From Moorena sp. SIO3I8 (GTDB lineage Bacteria > Cyanobacteriota > Cyanobacteriia > Cyanobacteriales > Coleofasciculaceae): a stretch of 64,000 nucleotides of DNA. How positions within the stretch are numbered: the stretch's first letter is position 1; each line of letters starts with the position of its first letter. A program made the position numbers and the translations under genes. The notes under the pieces are model-generated. The model saw only the letters and a list, made by a program, of their open reading frames with translations, was not told the DNA's origin and did not search any database. Positions 9,638-18,715 of this stretch are shown here, piece after piece. The stretch lies in NCBI RefSeq assembly GCF_010692325.1, contig NZ_JAAHHW010000010.1:33452-97451 (forward strand), given 5' to 3'.

Positions 9638-10783
9638 ATGTTAGTTAGCCAGAAAACGAAACGAACTCATCCCCTAGAGGAGTATATAAAGCGACTACAA
9701 ACTGGTAGTGCCCTGCTATCGGATTCCCCAGAAAACCTGATGGAAGTAGTCGGTATACTTCACAGCTACGGCATTGTTTTAGATGCTTACTCCCGCAATC
9801 TTATCTACACTGCAGATCATCAATTTTTAGTATTTTTTCCCTTCTTTAAATACTTCAATGGCGACATTTCATTCTCAAAGCTTTTACGTCATTGGTGGCA
9901 CGACCGAATTAACTTTGAGTACGCTGAATACTGTATGCGCTCGATGTTATGGCACGGTGGTGGGGGCTTAGATAGTCATCTCGATACCGATGAATTTGAG
10001 CAGCGATGTGCCGAAGCAATTCAGGCAAAGTTTAAGAGCAATCCCTTGATGCTGGGAATGAACAAGCTATTTCCTGAATTCCTGCCCGAACAAGTGCGAA
10101 TGCTTGCCTATACCAGTGGATTAGGGCAATTCTGGCGGGTGATGAGTGATATATTCATGTCCCTATCTCAGGGCTATGACGAAGGGGAAATTAAGTCGAT
10201 TCCCCAAGTAGTAGACCATATTAAAGCAGGGTTAGTCGCAGCAGCAAACAAACCCATTACCTATGCCCCTCAGATTGGCGCTCAAAGGTATGAGATTATT
10301 CCCGAATCGGTTGGTTTGACTTTCTTGTCTGATACAGGAGTACCCTATGTAGAGGCAATTTTCTTCCGGGGAACACCCTTTCTGGGGACAGTATCTCTGA
10401 ATGCCCAAGCCTACCAGATTTCCCCAGATCAAACCCGATTTACCTATGGCGCATTGTATGCTGACCCATTGCCTATTGGTGGTGCTGGAATTCCACCGAC
10501 ATTGCTGATGCAGGATATGAGGCATTATCTACCCAAGTATCTCAGCGATTTTTTTATGCGATCGCATCGGGGTGAAATTGACTTGCGGGTCAAAATTTGC
10601 CAAACTTTCCAGAAATCTATGTTTTGTGTCACTACAGCTGCGATTTTGGGGCTAGCACCTCATCCGATGGATACCACGGATCCTGCTGAACTTGAGGAAA
10701 ATCGAGCCTATTTGGAATACTGGATGGATCGATTGATCCCCTCCCGCTTAAGAGCAGCCAATGGTCAAATGACCAACGCCTAA
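9638..10783 (+). CDS. cupB: CO2 hydration protein CupB/ChpX
   Basis: Peripheral, carbonic-anhydrase-like subunit (ChpXY family) that couples CO2 to bicarbonate conversion to NDH-1 electron flow. The product is 381 residues. Recognisable family segments include HWWHDRINFEYAEYCMRSML, MLWHGGGGLDSHLDTDEFE and RYEIIPESVGLTFLSD. The length and the absence of a following cupS favour the constitutive CupB form over the inducible, longer CupA. Its stop codon overlaps that of the convergent ProA-like gene by four bases (10780-10783), so no terminator fits between them. Confidence 0.9.
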   Translation: MLVSQKTKRTHPLEEYIKRLQTGSALLSDSPENLMEVVGILHSYGIVLDAYSRNLIYTADHQFLVFFPFFKYFNGDISFSKLLRHWWHDRINFEYAEYCMRSMLWHGGGGLDSHLDTDEFEQRCAEAIQAKFKSNPLMLGMNKLFPEFLPEQVRMLAYTSGLGQFWRVMSDIFMSLSQGYDEGEIKSIPQVVDHIKAGLVAAANKPITYAPQIGAQRYEIIPESVGLTFLSDTGVPYVEAIFFRGTPFLGTVSLNAQAYQISPDQTRFTYGALYADPLPIGGAGIPPTLLMQDMRHYLPKYLSDFFMRSHRGEIDLRVKICQTFQKSMFCVTTAAILGLAPHPMDTTDPAELEENRAYLEYWMDRLIPSRLRAANGQMTNA

Positions 10784-12048
10784 AACTGCCCATTACCCTG
10801 AACTACGTGTTTAAGGGTAGTGAGAGTCTCCAGGCTAATCATGCCGCGAGAATGTCCTTTTTGATTAGACATACCTAGAAACACGGAGTCTCCTGGTTGC
10901 GGATTCCGTGAAAATCTTGGTGAAGAATTAATGTAAACCGATGCACTATCTACACCTAAGGCAAACTGACGGCTTTCCTGATAAGAATCTGTCACCAGGC
11001 AGTCAGCATGACCACTACTATATTGATTAATCCAAGCAATGCCTGATTCTATAGAATCTACCACTTTCAACGCAATAGTTTTGGTCAAGTAGGCTTGACC
11101 CCACTCGGATTCTGCTGCCAAGGTCAATTGTTCAGGAAACTTAGCCACTAGATTGGCATCACCTCTGAGTTCAAAACCGTTTTCCTTGAGGTTGTTCAAC
11201 AGGGTAACTAAGGCAGAGGTTTTTTGATTCTGATTAATCAGAATTTTTTCAATAGCATTGACGGGATCCGGCTGACTGGCGTGGCTATCTAAAACCATAT
11301 GCCTAAGCAGATCGACGTTACCATTAGCAGACCAGTAAAGGTAGCAGTTACCAATGGCCGATTGCAAAACTGGTGCAGTTGATTGCTGGATCACCTGCTT
11401 GAGCAGGGTTGGTCGTCCGTGGGGAATTACCAAATTCAGATATGGATTTTGAGTGACCAAATCCCGAATCGAAGCTCCCTGTCCAGAGGGGAATAGTTCC
11501 AGACATCCCGTTGGCAAACCGACCTCATCCAAAGCATTTTGCAACGCTTGAGCAATCACCTGGTTAGATTGACTGGCTTCGCTACTGCCTTTGAGAATCA
11601 GGGAGTTACCAGTTTTGAGACAAAAGCCTGCGGCAATTGCACCTAGTTCAGGGAATGCCTCATAAATTAGAGCAATCACTCCCAACGGCATTAGCTGACA
11701 GTAGGTCTGAGATTGGTCAGTTTGATAGGAAGCGTTCATTACCCGCCGGATTGGATCAGATAACTTTCCAATCCTTTCCAGGATCCCGATAGCCATCTGT
11801 AGCCTTTCTGGTGTTAGCTTCAGCCAGTCCAAAATTAGGTCTGGCACTGCCATGTCCCTACTGGTTTCCAGATCTAGGGTGTTAGCTTCCAAAATATCAT
11901 CAAAGGAATTTCGCATTCCTTGAGCCATGGCCTCGATGCCACGAGAGCGCTCTTCTCCCTTGGTGTTTGCCAATGCCCGAGAAGCATGGTGGACACTGGC
12001 CATTAAATCATGTAACTTCGAGGCCTTGCTCCCAGAGTCTGTGTTCAT
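10780..12048 (-). CDS. Gamma-glutamyl phosphate reductase family protein (ProA paralogue lacking the catalytic Cys)
   Basis: This is a 422-residue ALDH-superfamily protein of the ProA family. Family segments are present: LGVIALIYEAFPELGAIAAGF, CLKTGNSLILKG, STAPVLQSAIGNCYLYW and SNQKGHSRGMISLETLTTLK. In E. coli ProA, as I recall it, the active-site region reads QRPSTCNTVETLLV. The ungapped equivalent here is SQPDPVNAIEKILI, placing Val263 where the catalytic cysteine should be; the usual RPNVT-like segment is also changed (FPELG). I therefore doubt normal proline-pathway activity. Some cyanobacteria carry two ProA-like genes, and this may be the divergent one. Its stop overlaps that of cupB. 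Confidence 0.75.
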   Translation of the reverse strand: MNTDSGSKASKLHDLMASVHHASRALANTKGEERSRGIEAMAQGMRNSFDDILEANTLDLETSRDMAVPDLILDWLKLTPERLQMAIGILERIGKLSDPIRRVMNASYQTDQSQTYCQLMPLGVIALIYEAFPELGAIAAGFCLKTGNSLILKGSSEASQSNQVIAQALQNALDEVGLPTGCLELFPSGQGASIRDLVTQNPYLNLVIPHGRPTLLKQVIQQSTAPVLQSAIGNCYLYWSANGNVDLLRHMVLDSHASQPDPVNAIEKILINQNQKTSALVTLLNNLKENGFELRGDANLVAKFPEQLTLAAESEWGQAYLTKTIALKVVDSIESGIAWINQYSSGHADCLVTDSYQESRQFALGVDSASVYINSSPRFSRNPQPGDSVFLGMSNQKGHSRGMISLETLTTLKHVVQGNGQF

Positions 12049-12054
12049 TGTTTA

Positions 12055-12462
12055 TTAACGCCGGTAAGCTAGCCAAACCATCATAGCCGGAAGTACTGCT
12101 AGCAGTACTGCCAGTAATGCCCAGACTATGATACCTGGCCCTTTTTGGGAGTGAAGTGCCAAAGGCAACCAGACAATCAGCAGAACTAATACAATACCCA
12201 ACGCTACAGGTAAGTAGCTTTCCCCAAGACTACCATGGATTGTATTCCAACGATGTCCTGTCCAACGCCAAGCTTTTTTATAGGGGTAGTGGGTGGATAG
12301 TTGCTCAATCACATAACCACTTTCGTCTACCACAAAAATTTGCTGACAGCGATGGCAGCCAAGGGCTTCTGTCAGTGTAATTGGCACTAAATGACCCCGA
12401 CGCCGACAAGGGCAGGGATACTCAGAGTTTAAGTCAATCTTTTGACCTTTTTGAGATTGCAC
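12055..12462 (-). CDS. Zinc-ribbon protein with two C-terminal membrane helices (conserved cyanobacterial hypothetical)
   Basis: The product has a four-cysteine zinc-ribbon-like element, CPCRRRGHL about 18 residues before GCHRCQQ, then QIFVVDESGYVIEQL and a YPYKKAWRWTGHRW segment. Two hydrophobic helices follow, near the C-terminus (LPVALGIVLVLLIVWLPLAL and a second of similar length). I recall unnamed cyanobacterial homologues of this form. The start is uncertain: I chose the GTG at 12462 (reading VQSQKGQKIDLN), which matches that family form. The open frame extends to 12540, overlapping the end of iscB by 10 bp, so the iscB element may have replaced the original upstream region. Function unknown. 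The gene lies 6 bp upstream of the proA-like gene. Confidence 0.7.
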   Translation of the reverse strand: MQSQKGQKIDLNSEYPCPCRRRGHLVPITLTEALGCHRCQQIFVVDESGYVIEQLSTHYPYKKAWRWTGHRWNTIHGSLGESYLPVALGIVLVLLIVWLPLALHSQKGPGIIVWALLAVLLAVLPAMMVWLAYRR

Positions 12463-12530
12463 AAGCGTTATTAAAAACCAAAAGACATCTGGATGGGATA
12501 GGACGATTATTCCCAGGTAATTCCTGGTAT

Positions 12531-13817
12531 TTATTTGCAAAAGTTGTAAACGTATCCATCTTTTTTATGGACTTTAGTCAAATTTTTAACGTGTAAGCTC
12601 ACGGCCTTTTTCCCTGGAACTGTGTAATTGAAAGAATTGCTTTTACTCCTAGGGTTGACTCTTCCAAACTCACCGGTTAACACATTCTTGGCTATATCTC
12701 CACTGCACCAGCCCTTAATCGGCTTTAATGGGTTGTGCCTAATGGGATAGCCATACTTATTGAGCGCTGCCTTCTGTCTACCTCCCTGCCCTTTGCAGGT
12801 AACTAATAGTGGTTGATTTGTCCTTAACCATAAAGGCTCAATATCCCCAACACAGGCAGCGTCAATCCAATGCTCTTTAGGAAAACCTAACTTAGTCCGG
12901 TTGTACTTGGTTTGTGCTCCGGTTCCAGTAACCACAGACTTGATTGCTCGAAGCACTTTTACTAATTTTTGGCGAGTTGCATTGACTGCCGCTGCATCTT
13001 TCAATGGTTGTTTGGCTTTGGTCTTGATTTTCTGAAGTAAGCTTGGTTTCTTGTTCAAAAACTCTTCTATTGGTTTATTACCTTTCCGTTGATTACATTT
13101 CTCGCAGGCTAGACAAAGATTGCTCACCCGATTACTTCCTCCCTTAGACTTTGGGTGAATGTGTTCGATTTGCAATGGTACGGATTGTTTACCGCAGTAA
13201 GTGCATTCCCTTCCCCATTTTTCTAGTAAGTACTCTCTCACCTCATATCCGCGTCGCTCACCTTGCTGGTACTCAACGCCGCTGATTTCAGGATTCTGCA
13301 TCTTTTGAGCATCAAATTTAACTCTTTCGATCCAAATCTCGTTAACCGGACAAAATTTGATTAATCGTTTTACCCAAGTCTCAATAGTCAAAATCCTATG
13401 CTCTAAACTAGGTGGAAGCCAGCCCTCTGAACGTTTGCGGTTAAGGAATCTTGGCTTTCTGTAACGGGTATTGCGATTACGTCTTCGGTGTCTTACAGCT
13501 CTTCTAGATTCTAGTTTTTTCTTGATTAGTCCTCCCCTGTGCTCTAATTCCATTCCCCAAATAACCTGATTGTTTTGGACTAGAGCAAACCCAGTGACCT
13601 GGCTACCAGGATCAATTTTTAGTTGACAGTTGGTAACAACAGGATTCTCGTTCGCGCAGCGTCGGCTTTGCAGAATCGCAGTTTTCAAAATAATAGTAAA
13701 AGGGTACATCCTAAAAACCGCCGCTTTGCCTTTGTCTAATAACCTTCGTGCCTTCTTTGGTGGAATGGGGTTTAATGGTTGTTTGTTTGTGTCAATGACA
13801 AATACATAATTCTGCAT
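12531..13817 (-). CDS. iscB: IscB RNA-guided HNH/RuvC nuclease, copy 1
   Basis: IscB proteins are IS200/IS605-linked, omega-RNA-guided nucleases and the proposed ancestors of Cas9. The 428 residues contain an N-terminal PLMP-type domain (VFVIDTNKQPLNPIPPKKAR), RuvC-I with D69 (LKIDPGSQVTGFALV), and an arginine-rich bridge (RHRRRNRNTRYRKPRFLNR). These are followed by RuvC-II with E164 (IWIERVKFD), an HNH domain at about 205-250 (CTYCGK, IEHIHPKSKGG, CEKCNQRKGN), and RuvC-III (EHWIDAACVGD). Catalytic residues appear intact. No transposase gene lies nearby, so mobility would need tnpA in trans. The ATG at 13817 has no clear ribosome site. A structured RNA is predicted directly upstream. Confidence 0.92.
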   Translation of the reverse strand: MQNYVFVIDTNKQPLNPIPPKKARRLLDKGKAAVFRMYPFTIILKTAILQSRRCANENPVVTNCQLKIDPGSQVTGFALVQNNQVIWGMELEHRGGLIKKKLESRRAVRHRRRNRNTRYRKPRFLNRKRSEGWLPPSLEHRILTIETWVKRLIKFCPVNEIWIERVKFDAQKMQNPEISGVEYQQGERRGYEVREYLLEKWGRECTYCGKQSVPLQIEHIHPKSKGGSNRVSNLCLACEKCNQRKGNKPIEEFLNKKPSLLQKIKTKAKQPLKDAAAVNATRQKLVKVLRAIKSVVTGTGAQTKYNRTKLGFPKEHWIDAACVGDIEPLWLRTNQPLLVTCKGQGGRQKAALNKYGYPIRHNPLKPIKGWCSGDIAKNVLTGEFGRVNPRSKSNSFNYTVPGKKAVSLHVKNLTKVHKKDGYVYNFCK

Positions 13818-14060
13818 TTTTAGTGCATCTCAATTCGGTAATGTTTTCCAAGTGCTTCGCACACGCTTGCGCGAACGACAAGGTTGTAATAGCTTGTTAG
13901 GTTAACCACACATTTGCCTTCACCTTAATGGTTAACGATAGAGCCAGGGACTGGAGTTCATCCTTGGGTATCTTGACCAAAACAACGTAGGAAACAAATC
14001 CTTAGTCTGCAACCTAGTCGGCAATCCCAGAAATTACCGGGAATTGCCTAGGCTTAAACT
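13818..14060 (-). ncRNA. Predicted omega/HEARO RNA of iscB copy 1
   Basis: IscB genes are preceded by an omega RNA, originally described as the HEARO motif. This region folds well. One hairpin pairs 14020-14028 with 14039-14048 (9 bp, one bulged A). A small hairpin pairs 13989-13992 with 13999-14002. A 7-bp hairpin pairs 13944-13950 with 13961-13967. The order CAGACTAAG, hairpin, CGTTGTTT, GGATG...AGTCCC, GGCTCTA matches the region upstream of iscB copy 2, with different bases in the stems. Outer limits are approximate, and the guide, expected at the 5' side (higher coordinates), was not resolved. Confidence 0.72.
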
Positions 14061-14270
14061 AGGTGGTTAGGTTTATCAAAAAACCTTTAATTGGTTGGTA
14101 GTGCTGCTTGATTTAATTAAATATAGGGACACTACAAAGCCAAGCATGTCCCCATCTATTATATAAGCTTATTCATTGCCACGGTTGGCATCAAGTGGGA
14201 TGCTTAAGCTTAACACAGCCTCCCTCAGGTTCCCTTACTCTAGGTCTGACAGGTTTATTTACTATTCGCA

Positions 14271-14342
14271 AGCGGGTAACGCGATTCGAACGCGCGACAT
14301 TCACCTTGGCAAGGTGACGCTCTACCACTGAGCTATACCCGC
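14271..14342 (-). tRNA. tRNA-Gly (anticodon GCC)
   Basis: On the minus strand a complete cloverleaf is readable: acceptor GCGGGTA pairing with TACCCGC, D-arm TAGCTCAGTGGTAGAGC, anticodon arm TCACC-TTGCCAA-GGTGA with GCC as anticodon, and T-arm containing GTTCGAATC. The discriminator is U and CCA is not encoded. It lies just upstream of the iscB/omega-RNA element on the same strand, a plausible insertion neighbourhood. Confidence 0.97.
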
Positions 14343-14454
14343 ACCTCAACTTATCTCCTTCTAGTATGTCAGATCCGCCAAAATTTGTCAACCCCTTCTA
14401 CTGAGTTTTCAGATTCAAGAAAATTAGGAAAATGTTCCAAGATTAACTCATATG

Positions 14455-15042
14455 TTAGGAATCAGGGTCAGATTCTGAAGCAATTGTCCAATTTGTCGAG
14501 AATGGTAGAGTTTGTTGGCCCAAAGTTCCCTGTTCAGACTCTTCATAGCCTAATATTGACTCTTGACCCCGAAAACTCCGGATCAGGTTAGCCATTTCTA
14601 TGGCATTCATGGCATAATCCCAACCTTTATTGCTCTTGATTCCCGCCCTTTCTAGAGCTTGCTGCATGGTATCTACGGTTAGAATACCAAAAATAACAGG
14701 TACCCCGGTTTTAAAACCGGCAGCAGCAATGCCCTTAGCTACTTCAGCAGCGACGTAATCAAAATGGGGAGTTTGACCCCGAATCACTGATCCCAAGCAA
14801 ATCACTGCATCATAACGACCGCTAAGAGCAGCTTGGCGAGCCATCAATGAAATTTCAAAGCTACCCGGTACCCAAATATAGTCAACTTGAGTACCTTGGG
14901 GATTGGGATCAATGCCATGGCGTTTTAAGCAATCTTTACACCCCTCTAAGAGTTTACCTGTCACTAGGTCATTAAAGCGACCAATGATAATCGCAAACCT
15001 CAGGGAGGTAGATGACGTAAAATTTCCCTCGAAAACTGCCAT
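14455..15042 (-). CDS. ribH: 6,7-dimethyl-8-ribityllumazine synthase RibH
   Basis: RibH condenses 5-amino-6-ribitylaminouracil with 3,4-dihydroxy-2-butanone 4-phosphate, the penultimate step of riboflavin synthesis, in the cytoplasm. Family motifs are visible: [53 protein letters not shown] with the catalytic His, [17 protein letters not shown] and [13 protein letters not shown]. At 195 residues it is longer than the usual 155-165 because of an acidic, Gln/Ser-rich C-terminal tail after about residue 160. It follows psbZ by 61 bp on the same strand, a neighbour pair I recall from other cyanobacteria. Confidence 0.95.
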   Translation of the reverse strand: MAVFEGNFTSSTSLRFAIIIGRFNDLVTGKLLEGCKDCLKRHGIDPNPQGTQVDYIWVPGSFEISLMARQAALSGRYDAVICLGSVIRGQTPHFDYVAAEVAKGIAAAGFKTGVPVIFGILTVDTMQQALERAGIKSNKGWDYAMNAIEMANLIRSFRGQESILGYEESEQGTLGQQTLPFSTNWTIASESDPDS

Positions 15043-15103
15043 GACTATCGTTCTAAAGGCTGATTACAGTAATAATTTAGGTCTAGCTGAGGGCAATTAT
15101 AAC

Positions 15104-15292
15104 CTAAACCACCAAAAAGTTGAGGGCACCGACTAGAAGCACTAGAAGCACCCAGACCCCTGAACCAAGCCAAAGCAAGCGTTTTGATTGCTCCCAGTTC
15201 TGAGGTGTGGCATAAGCTACTGGTACACCGACTACCAAGACAAATGACAATAGGACTAGAGCAGTGAGTAATAGTTGGAATATAATAGTCAT
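15104..15292 (-). CDS. psbZ: Photosystem II protein PsbZ (Ycf9)
   Basis: PsbZ is a two-helix subunit at the PSII periphery near CP43. The 62-residue product matches the family length. It has two hydrophobic helices (about 4-27 and 39-60) joined by [20 protein letters not shown], a segment typical of PsbZ. It is upstream of ribH on the same strand, suggesting co-transcription. I see no strong ribosome site, which is common for cyanobacterial photosystem genes. Confidence 0.95.
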   Translation of the reverse strand: MTIIFQLLLTALVLLSFVLVVGVPVAYATPQNWEQSKRLLWLGSGVWVLLVLLVGALNFLVV

Positions 15293-15620
15293 TTTCTGTG
15301 CTGATACCTTGACGCTAAACTTTCCTAAAACTTGTTTAAAACAGGCTAATGCCTAGCTAAGCACTATAGATTCTACCAGATGGTTTTACCTTTTCTGCCA
15401 AAATTTGTTGCAATCAATGCGGTTTGAACTTTCCGATCCAGGTGATGAGTGCGAGGAGTGTGGGGAATGCGAGGAGTGTGGGGATAGGGAATAAAGGGTT
15501 AAAAAAGTGTAAACTATTGATAGATTAATAGCATCAATAAAGTCAAAAGGGAGAGATGGGGAGATGGCCAGATGAAATTGATGTTTAGCCTTAATTTCCA
15601 GAATTGGTAGACTAATCACT
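15293..15620. other. Divergent intergenic region, psbZ to DHH-CCA gene
   Basis: About 330 bp between divergent genes, presumably with a promoter for each. It contains a doublet of GCGAGGAGTGTGGGGA near 15450-15485. At 15555-15595 lies a short GGGGAGAT run followed by a CCAGATGAAATTGATGTTTAGCC-like tail, which recurs almost identically after the octamer array at 26991-27070. No gene is apparent. Confidence 0.6.
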
Positions 15621-18600
15621 ATGGATCTGATTTTGTGTCATACCACTGCTGACTTTGATGCCCTAGGAGCAGCTGTAGGACTGACTCGCCTCAAGCCAGG
15701 AGCCAAAGCTGTACTAACTGGGGGGACTCATCCGGCTGTAAGAGATTTTTTGGCACTGCATCGGGATGAGTATGCCCTGATCGAGCACCGCTCTGTACAA
15801 TTGGCTCAGATTAATTCCGTAATTATTGTAGATACTCAAAAACGCGATCGCTTAGGGAAAGCAGCTGAGTGGTTAGACTTACCACAGTTAAAGGCTATTG
15901 AAATTTACGACCATCATCCCGTACCCCAAACTGATATCCAGGCTACCTATACACAGATTGAACCTGTCGGAGCAACCACCACCTTAATTGTGGAGCAATT
16001 ACAGCAATCCCAAATCCAGTTAACTACTGCTGAAGCCACGGTGATGGCATTGGGAATCCATGTGGATACAGGTTCCTTGACCTTTGACCAGACAACACCA
16101 AGAGATGGGGCTGCTTTGACCTGGTTAATGGAGCAGGGAGCTAATCTGCGGCAGATAGCTCAGTATGTTGAGCCAGGGCTATCTCCTCAATTGGAAAAAT
16201 TATTTAGGCAATCTCTAGACCTTTTGCAGCGACAAACCCACTTGGGTTACACCATTTCTTGGGTATTCCTAAAGACTCCTGGGCATGTGCCTGGCTTATC
16301 CAGTTTGGCATCACGCTTACTAGAAGTAACTGAAAGCGATGCCCTGCTTTTGGGGGCTGAGTATAAACGAAAGTCCAAAGGGGAAACCTTACAACCGGCA
16401 GATTTACCAGTTGTAAGGTTTCAGGTTGAAGGTTATTCACCGTTGCCGGTTGGCGGTTTAACGGTTGAAGGTTCTGGAAATTATTATAACAAGCAAAATT
16501 TCAAAATACAACCTCCAAGCCAAAATAACCTTGAAACTCAATCCCAGACTAACTTTCAACCAAATAACCTTCAACCAAATAACCTTCAACCAAATAACCT
16601 TCAAGCAAATAACCTTCAACCAAATAACCTTCAACCAAATAACCTTCAACCTTCAACCGACACTAACCTACCCTACTCGAAGGCCAAGGGTGAACAACTG
16701 TCAACCTCAGTTACAAAGCTGACTATAATTGGGCGGACGCGAATTGAGGGGACGGATTTGAACCAGTTGTTGCAACCCCTAGGAGGGGGTGGACATTCCC
16801 AAGCCGCTGCGGTTACCTTACGAGACTGTGATGCCCAGACAATCCTAGAGCAGCTGGTCAACCAACTAAAAGACCAAATTCCCCAACCTCTGACCGCTCG
16901 GGATTTAATGTCCTCCCCCGTGCGCACCATTCGCCCCAATACCAAGATTAAGGAAGCCCAGAGAATTTTGTTGCGCTATGGTCATTCGGGGCTTTCAGTA
17001 GTAGATAAACTAGACCAGCTGGTGGGAATTATCTCTCGAAGAGACCTGGATTTAGCCTTGCACCACGGTTTTGGCCATGCCCCAGTCAAGGGCTACATGA
17101 CGAAGGATGTTAAGACCATTACTCCGGAAACCTCGATGGCAGACATTCAGTCCTTGATGGTGACTTACGATATTGGGCGTTTACCCGTTCTAGAGGATGG
17201 GCAACTAATGGGGATTGTGACCCGCACTGATGTATTGCGGCAACTGTTTCAGGAAGAGTTGAAGGTTAAGCAGTTGAAGGTTGATGGGTCAAACCTGAAA
17301 CCGGCTAACCTGAAACCGGCTAACTTAAAACCTCTGTTGGCTTCGCCCCTATGGGAACTTCTGACCATAGCTGCCGAGAAAGCTCAGGAGCGGGGTTGGC
17401 ATCTGTACCTAGTTGGGGGAGCTGTCAGAGACTTGTTACTAGCGGATGGGAAAAAGCAACTACTCCTAAATGATATAGACTTGGTTGTCGATGGCTTTAA
17501 CCGCTCAGCGGATGCGATCGCAGGAGTCACCCTTGCCAAGGAACTCCGTAAAATTTACCGTAAGGTGCGCTTGGAAGTACACGGGTCTTTTCAAACCGCT
17601 GCCTTGCTATGGCATAATGACCCGACATTTGGCTCCCTTTGTGTAGATATTGCCACTGCTCGTACCGAGTTTTATCCTTATCCCGCCGCCAATCCTCAAG
17701 TCGAAGCTAGTTCCATTCGTCAAGACCTTTACCGCCGAGACTTTACCATCAACGCCATGGCGGCAAGGCTGACAAAGGTTAATCCCCAATCTCAATTGCC
17801 CCTGTTGGACTTTTTTGGGGGTATGTTAGATTTGCGATCGCAAAAAATTCGAGTCCTACACGCCAATAGCTTTATTGAAGACCCAACCCGAATCTATCGA
17901 GCCGTAAGGTTTGCGGTGCGATTGGGATTTGACATTGAACCCCAAACCAAGGAATATATCCACTATGCCATTGAGAGTGGGGTATATCAGCGCACCCTAG
18001 CCGAAAACACCAAAGTACCAGCACTCCAAACCCGACTCAAAGCAGAACTTAACTATATGTTGCAAGCCCCCTACTGGCAACCAGCATTGCAGTTATTGTC
18101 CTCATTGGGAGCGTTGCAGTGTCTTCATCCTACCCTGACCCTAGATAAACCATTATGGTGGCGAGTGCGTTTGGTTGGGCGCTGGCTACAGAGATTTGAC
18201 CCAAAGCAAACCTTAAGGCACTGGCAGATGCGTTTGGAAGTATTAATTGCTGATCTAGCACCAGACGAACGGGTTAAGGTAGCCAAGAATTTACAGTTGC
18301 CCGTAGACAGTGTTGAGCGTCTTGAAAAACTTGAGGGATGGCAAGCTGATATCCTAGAATCTCTAACAACATGCCAGCTCAACAGTCAAATCGTCCACAT
18401 GTTGCGCGAGTATAAATTACCTACCTTAGTATTGATTGGGGTGTATAGTCCTAGAGCGATCCGACGTAAAATTTGGCAGTATCTCACCACTTGGAGGCAT
18501 GTTAAACCACCACTGGATGGCAATGATCTCAGAACGTTAGGCTATAAGCCAGGAGCACAGTATCGGGAAATTCTGGATGCACTCTTAGACGCCACCCTAG

Positions 18601-18674
18601 ACAGGGTGATTCAGGATCAGGCTGAGGCTAAAGCATTTCTGGCAATACACTATCCACCTCTTGAGAAAGAATAA
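15621..18674 (+). CDS. DHH phosphoesterase - CBS pair - tRNA nucleotidyltransferase (CCA/poly(A) polymerase family) fusion
   Basis: The 1017-residue protein combines three parts. Residues 1-250 plus 365-405 form a DHH/DHHA1 phosphoesterase (D11, D13, DHH at 97-99, H147/D149, GGGGHSQAAA at 388-397). Two CBS domains lie at about 425-545. A class II nucleotidyltransferase spans about 575 to the end (LVGGAVRDLL at 597-606, metal-binding DID at 618-620, RRDFTINAMAARL). This DHH-CBS-NTase layout is known in cyanobacteria and Aquifex, where CC- and A-adding activities can be split between two enzymes; I cannot tell which this is. Unusually, about 100 extra residues (roughly 255-360) split the DHHA1 domain between EYKRKSK and TKLTIIGRTR. 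Their centre is QPNNL repeats encoded by the same 15-bp repeat that fills intergenic gaps. A second small insertion (NLKPANLKPANLKP, about 558-571) lies between the CBS and NTase parts. Confidence 0.88.
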   Translation: MDLILCHTTADFDALGAAVGLTRLKPGAKAVLTGGTHPAVRDFLALHRDEYALIEHRSVQLAQINSVIIVDTQKRDRLGKAAEWLDLPQLKAIEIYDHHPVPQTDIQATYTQIEPVGATTTLIVEQLQQSQIQLTTAEATVMALGIHVDTGSLTFDQTTPRDGAALTWLMEQGANLRQIAQYVEPGLSPQLEKLFRQSLDLLQRQTHLGYTISWVFLKTPGHVPGLSSLASRLLEVTESDALLLGAEYKRKSKGETLQPADLPVVRFQVEGYSPLPVGGLTVEGSGNYYNKQNFKIQPPSQNNLETQSQTNFQPNNLQPNNLQPNNLQANNLQPNNLQPNNLQPSTDTNLPYSKAKGEQLSTSVTKLTIIGRTRIEGTDLNQLLQPLGGGGHSQAAAVTLRDCDAQTILEQLVNQLKDQIPQPLTARDLMSSPVRTIRPNTKIKEAQRILLRYGHSGLSVVDKLDQLVGIISRRDLDLALHHGFGHAPVKGYMTKDVKTITPETSMADIQSLMVTYDIGRLPVLEDGQLMGIVTRTDVLRQLFQEELKVKQLKVDGSNLKPANLKPANLKPLLASPLWELLTIAAEKAQERGWHLYLVGGAVRDLLLADGKKQLLLNDIDLVVDGFNRSADAIAGVTLAKELRKIYRKVRLEVHGSFQTAALLWHNDPTFGSLCVDIATARTEFYPYPAANPQVEASSIRQDLYRRDFTINAMAARLTKVNPQSQLPLLDFFGGMLDLRSQKIRVLHANSFIEDPTRIYRAVRFAVRLGFDIEPQTKEYIHYAIESGVYQRTLAENTKVPALQTRLKAELNYMLQAPYWQPALQLLSSLGALQCLHPTLTLDKPLWWRVRLVGRWLQRFDPKQTLRHWQMRLEVLIADLAPDERVKVAKNLQLPVDSVERLEKLEGWQADILESLTTCQLNSQIVHMLREYKLPTLVLIGVYSPRAIRRKIWQYLTTWRHVKPPLDGNDLRTLGYKPGAQYREILDALLDATLDRVIQDQAEAKAFLAIHYPPLEKE
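16553..16655 (+). repeat. 15-bp repeat array inside a coding sequence
   Basis: About six copies of AACCAAATAACCTTC, one with a G change, occur in frame within the DHH-CBS-NTase gene and encode QPNNL (once QANNL). The unit is a variant of the AACCTTCAACC family found between genes at 7.0-7.7, 9.3-9.6, 45.9-46.5 and 52.4-52.9 kb. Because 15 is a multiple of 3, copy-number change keeps the frame. Confidence 0.95.
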
Positions 18675-18715
18675 GGTAAAAGGTAACAAAGCAAACCGAC
18701 AACATAGAACAGATA

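Noticed and set aside
12531..13817. Cas9 or TnpB as identity of the HNH/RuvC proteins
   Set aside because: Lengths near 425, an N-terminal PLMP-type domain and an HNH inserted between RuvC-II and III fit IscB. There is no Cas9 REC lobe or PAM-interacting domain, and TnpB lacks the HNH.
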